The position numbers were made by a program, and so were the translations under genes. 6,251 nt of DNA from Thermoproteota archaeon. GTDB lineage: Archaea; Thermoproteota; Thermoprotei_A; Sulfolobales; Pyrodictiaceae. The notes beneath the pieces were generated by a model. It saw only the letters and a program-made list of their open reading frames with translations. It did no database searches and was not told the origin of the DNA. This document shows positions 5,154 through 6,251 of the stretch, one piece after another (position 1 is the stretch's first letter; every line of letters begins with the position of its first letter). The DNA is taken from contig JAADFC010000059.1 in the NCBI GenBank assembly GCA_013153105.1, forward strand, positions 1 through 6,251, read 5' to 3'.

Positions 5154-5209
5154 GGCCGTCCGCACCACTCCCCTCTTCTCCCCGCGCGTGGCAGGGGCTG
5201 CCGGGCGCT

Positions 5210-5217
5210 GGAGGGTG
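5210..5217 (+). promoter_or_regulatory. Shine-Dalgarno of the Nudix gene
   Basis: GGAGGGTG lies 8 nt before GTG 5226 and is the reason for choosing that start. Confidence 0.65.
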
Positions 5218-5225
5218 CTGCAGTC

Positions 5226-5765
5226 GTGGCGCCTGGCGGTGTTGAGCCTAGGCTGCTCGGGTTCCGCGAGCTGTGCCGCGGCCGCCGCCACGTGTTCGGC
5301 CAGGTTCTCGTCGACCTGGGCGGCAGGGTTGTGGGGTTCGACGCGTTGCGCCACCCTGGGGCGGTGGCTGTACTCGCCCTCGACGAGCGTGGCCGGGTGC
5401 TCGTCGAGAGGCAGTACCGCCCCGCGGTGGGCGGCTGGGTGCTCGAGATACCGGCGGGGACCCTGGAGCCGGGCGAGGAGCCGTTGGAGGCTGCGAGGAG
5501 GGAGCTGCTGGAGGAGACCGGCTACGAGGCCTCGCGGCTCTGCCGCATGGCTAGCTTCTACCCGTCGCCTGGCGTGAGCAGCGAGGTTATCCACGTCTAC
5601 CTGGCGGAGGGGCTCAGCTACCGGGGGCAGAGGCTGGAGGAGGACGAGGTCATAGAGGTCCTCTGGATGGAGCCCCGGGAGCTGCTCGAGAGGCAGCTGG
5701 AGGGGGTGGCGGACGCTAAGACACTAATAGCCCTCCTCCTCTACATGAGCGGCCGCCGCTGCTAG
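5226..5765 (+). CDS. Nudix hydrolase, ADP-ribose pyrophosphatase type
   Basis: This 179-residue enzyme carries a perfect Nudix box, GX5EX7REUXEEXGU, at residues 78-100 (Gly78, Glu84, Arg92, Glu93, Glu96, Glu97, Gly99). The Glu residues bind the catalytic magnesium. Before it come HPGAVAVLAL (43-52) and ERQYRPAVGGWVLEIPAG (61-78). After it, a proline 15 residues past the box in PSPGVSSE (113-120) is typical of ADP-ribose and related nucleotide-sugar pyrophosphatases. The expected reaction is ADP-ribose to AMP plus ribose 5-phosphate in the cytoplasm; the exact substrate is inferred from the family. Length is normal and the gene appears intact. GTG 5226 has a strong ribosome site 8 nt upstream. 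Transcription probably starts near 5081, giving a long, strongly foldable leader, unless the leader is a separate RNA. Its stop codon overlaps the stop of the convergent gene on its right inside one CTAG. Confidence 0.92.
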   Translation: MAPGGVEPRLLGFRELCRGRRHVFGQVLVDLGGRVVGFDALRHPGAVAVLALDERGRVLVERQYRPAVGGWVLEIPAGTLEPGEEPLEAARRELLEETGYEASRLCRMASFYPSPGVSSEVIHVYLAEGLSYRGQRLEEDEVIEVLWMEPRELLERQLEGVADAKTLIALLLYMSGRRC

Positions 5766-6251
5766 ACGCCGGGCACCCTGAGCACCCAGCCGGTGCTCGG
5801 GCCCCGGTAGTAGAGGAGCCCCTCCTCCCGCAGGGCCCGGAAGAGGCCGCGGAGCCTCCCCAGCCTCGCCTGCGCCTCATACTCGTCCCCCACCCCGCGG
5901 AGCCTCTCCAGGCTCCTCCTCAGCTCCTCCAGGGCCTCCCTCCGGGCCACCAGCAGCCCCCCAGCCGCGGGGATGACCAGCAGCCCCCGGCGGCGGAGCA
6001 GCTCCGGGTCCAGCTGCCCCGCCACCTCCGGCGGAAGCTCGTGGCTGAGCAGGTAGCCGCGCTCCCGCAGCCTCTCAAGCACCGCCCGCAGCCACGGCGG
6101 GTCCCCGCCGCCCCCGGCGGGGGGTTGCGTGGGCAGGGCCTGCTTCACCGCCGCCGCCACGCTAGCCGCAAGGCTCCGCGCCAGCTCGTCGGCGAGCCTC
6201 CTCTCGTCCAGGAGCCTGCCCGGGCTCTGCAGCTGCCCAGCGAGCCTCTCG
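5762..6251 (-). CDS. Unrecognised helical protein, C-terminal part (N-terminus beyond right edge)
   Basis: I do not recognise this protein. The last GTG in frame is at 6160, but the frame is open without a stop to the window edge. The residues upstream of 6160 (ERLAGQLQSPGRLLDERRLA and onward) flow into a continuous predicted helix, LADELARSLAASVAAAVKQAL, that spans the GTG. The gene therefore probably starts outside the window; 162 codons are visible. The visible part is an N-terminal helical stretch, a flexible Pro/Gly linker (PTQPPAGGGGDPP), then a charged helical domain with two similar turns, RGYLLSHELPPEVAGQLD and EGLLYYRGPSTGWVLRV, of the kind seen in winged-helix folds. No catalytic motif, signal peptide or membrane segment is seen. 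It is convergent with the Nudix gene, and their TAG stops overlap by 4 bp, leaving no space for separate terminators. Coding potential is good, because the protein is well patterned in a very GC-rich region. Function is unknown. Confidence 0.7.
   Translation of the reverse strand, partial: ERLAGQLQSPGRLLDERRLADELARSLAASVAAAVKQALPTQPPAGGGGDPPWLRAVLERLRERGYLLSHELPPEVAGQLDPELLRRRGLLVIPAAGGLLVARREALEELRRSLERLRGVGDEYEAQARLGRLRGLFRALREEGLLYYRGPSTGWVLRVPGV

Noticed and set aside
5335..5345. GGTTCGACGCG resembling a tRNA B box
   Set aside because: It is inside the Nudix coding frame and no acceptor or anticodon stem can be built around it.
4923..5594. 223-codon minus-strand frame opposite the Nudix gene
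   Set aside because: Shadow frame. The plus strand has a perfect Nudix box and a strong ribosome site in the same region.

Overview
The window is GC-rich, densely coded and looks like ordinary chromosome from a hyperthermophilic crenarchaeon, most likely a Desulfurococcales/Pyrodictiaceae-type organism. The genus is a guess. The reasons are: TATA-box promoters (TTATAATA, CTTATAC, TTTATA) with no bacterial -35/-10 pairs; strong GGTG-type Shine-Dalgarno (SD) sites before mostly GTG starts; heavy use of AGG and ATA codons; and archaeal families (DUF505-type protein, archaeal TatA/TatC, endonuclease IV-like TIM barrel, ADP-ribose-type Nudix hydrolase). I see no insertion sequence, integrase, CRISPR array, tRNA or rRNA.

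Layout. The left half reads on the minus strand, right to left: tatA (3931-3614), tatC (3422-2430), a 574-residue DUF505-type protein of repeated winged-helix-like modules (2261-537), and the membrane-anchored N-terminal part of an HtpX/M48 metalloprotease (423-1, running off the left edge). The right half starts from a divergent promoter region (about 3946-4141). A TIM-barrel protein (4142-5026) and a Nudix hydrolase (5226-5765) read rightward. An unrecognised protein (5762-6251, minus, entering from the right edge) converges on the Nudix gene, and both stop codons sit in one CTAG tetranucleotide.

Function. tatA and tatC together can form a minimal twin-arginine translocase for folded proteins. 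HtpX is a membrane-protein quality-control protease, so the left half leans towards envelope and protein-export work. The DUF505-type protein is probably nucleic-acid binding, but its role is unknown. The Nudix enzyme probably cleaves ADP-ribose or a related nucleotide sugar. The TIM barrel keeps only part of the endonuclease IV metal site.

The two most interesting non-coding signals are new to me. The first is a potential compact branched RNA fold at 5082-5153. It has a 7-bp closing stem, a 7-bp inner stem and two hairpins, and it begins where a TATA box at 5049 predicts transcription to start. It could be a small RNA or a structured leader of the Nudix gene. The second is a perfect 10-bp sequence in the tatA-tatC gap, complementary to the tatC Shine-Dalgarno, that could hide the tatC ribosome binding site. 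Both come from base-pairing read by eye and have not been tested by covariation or transcript data.
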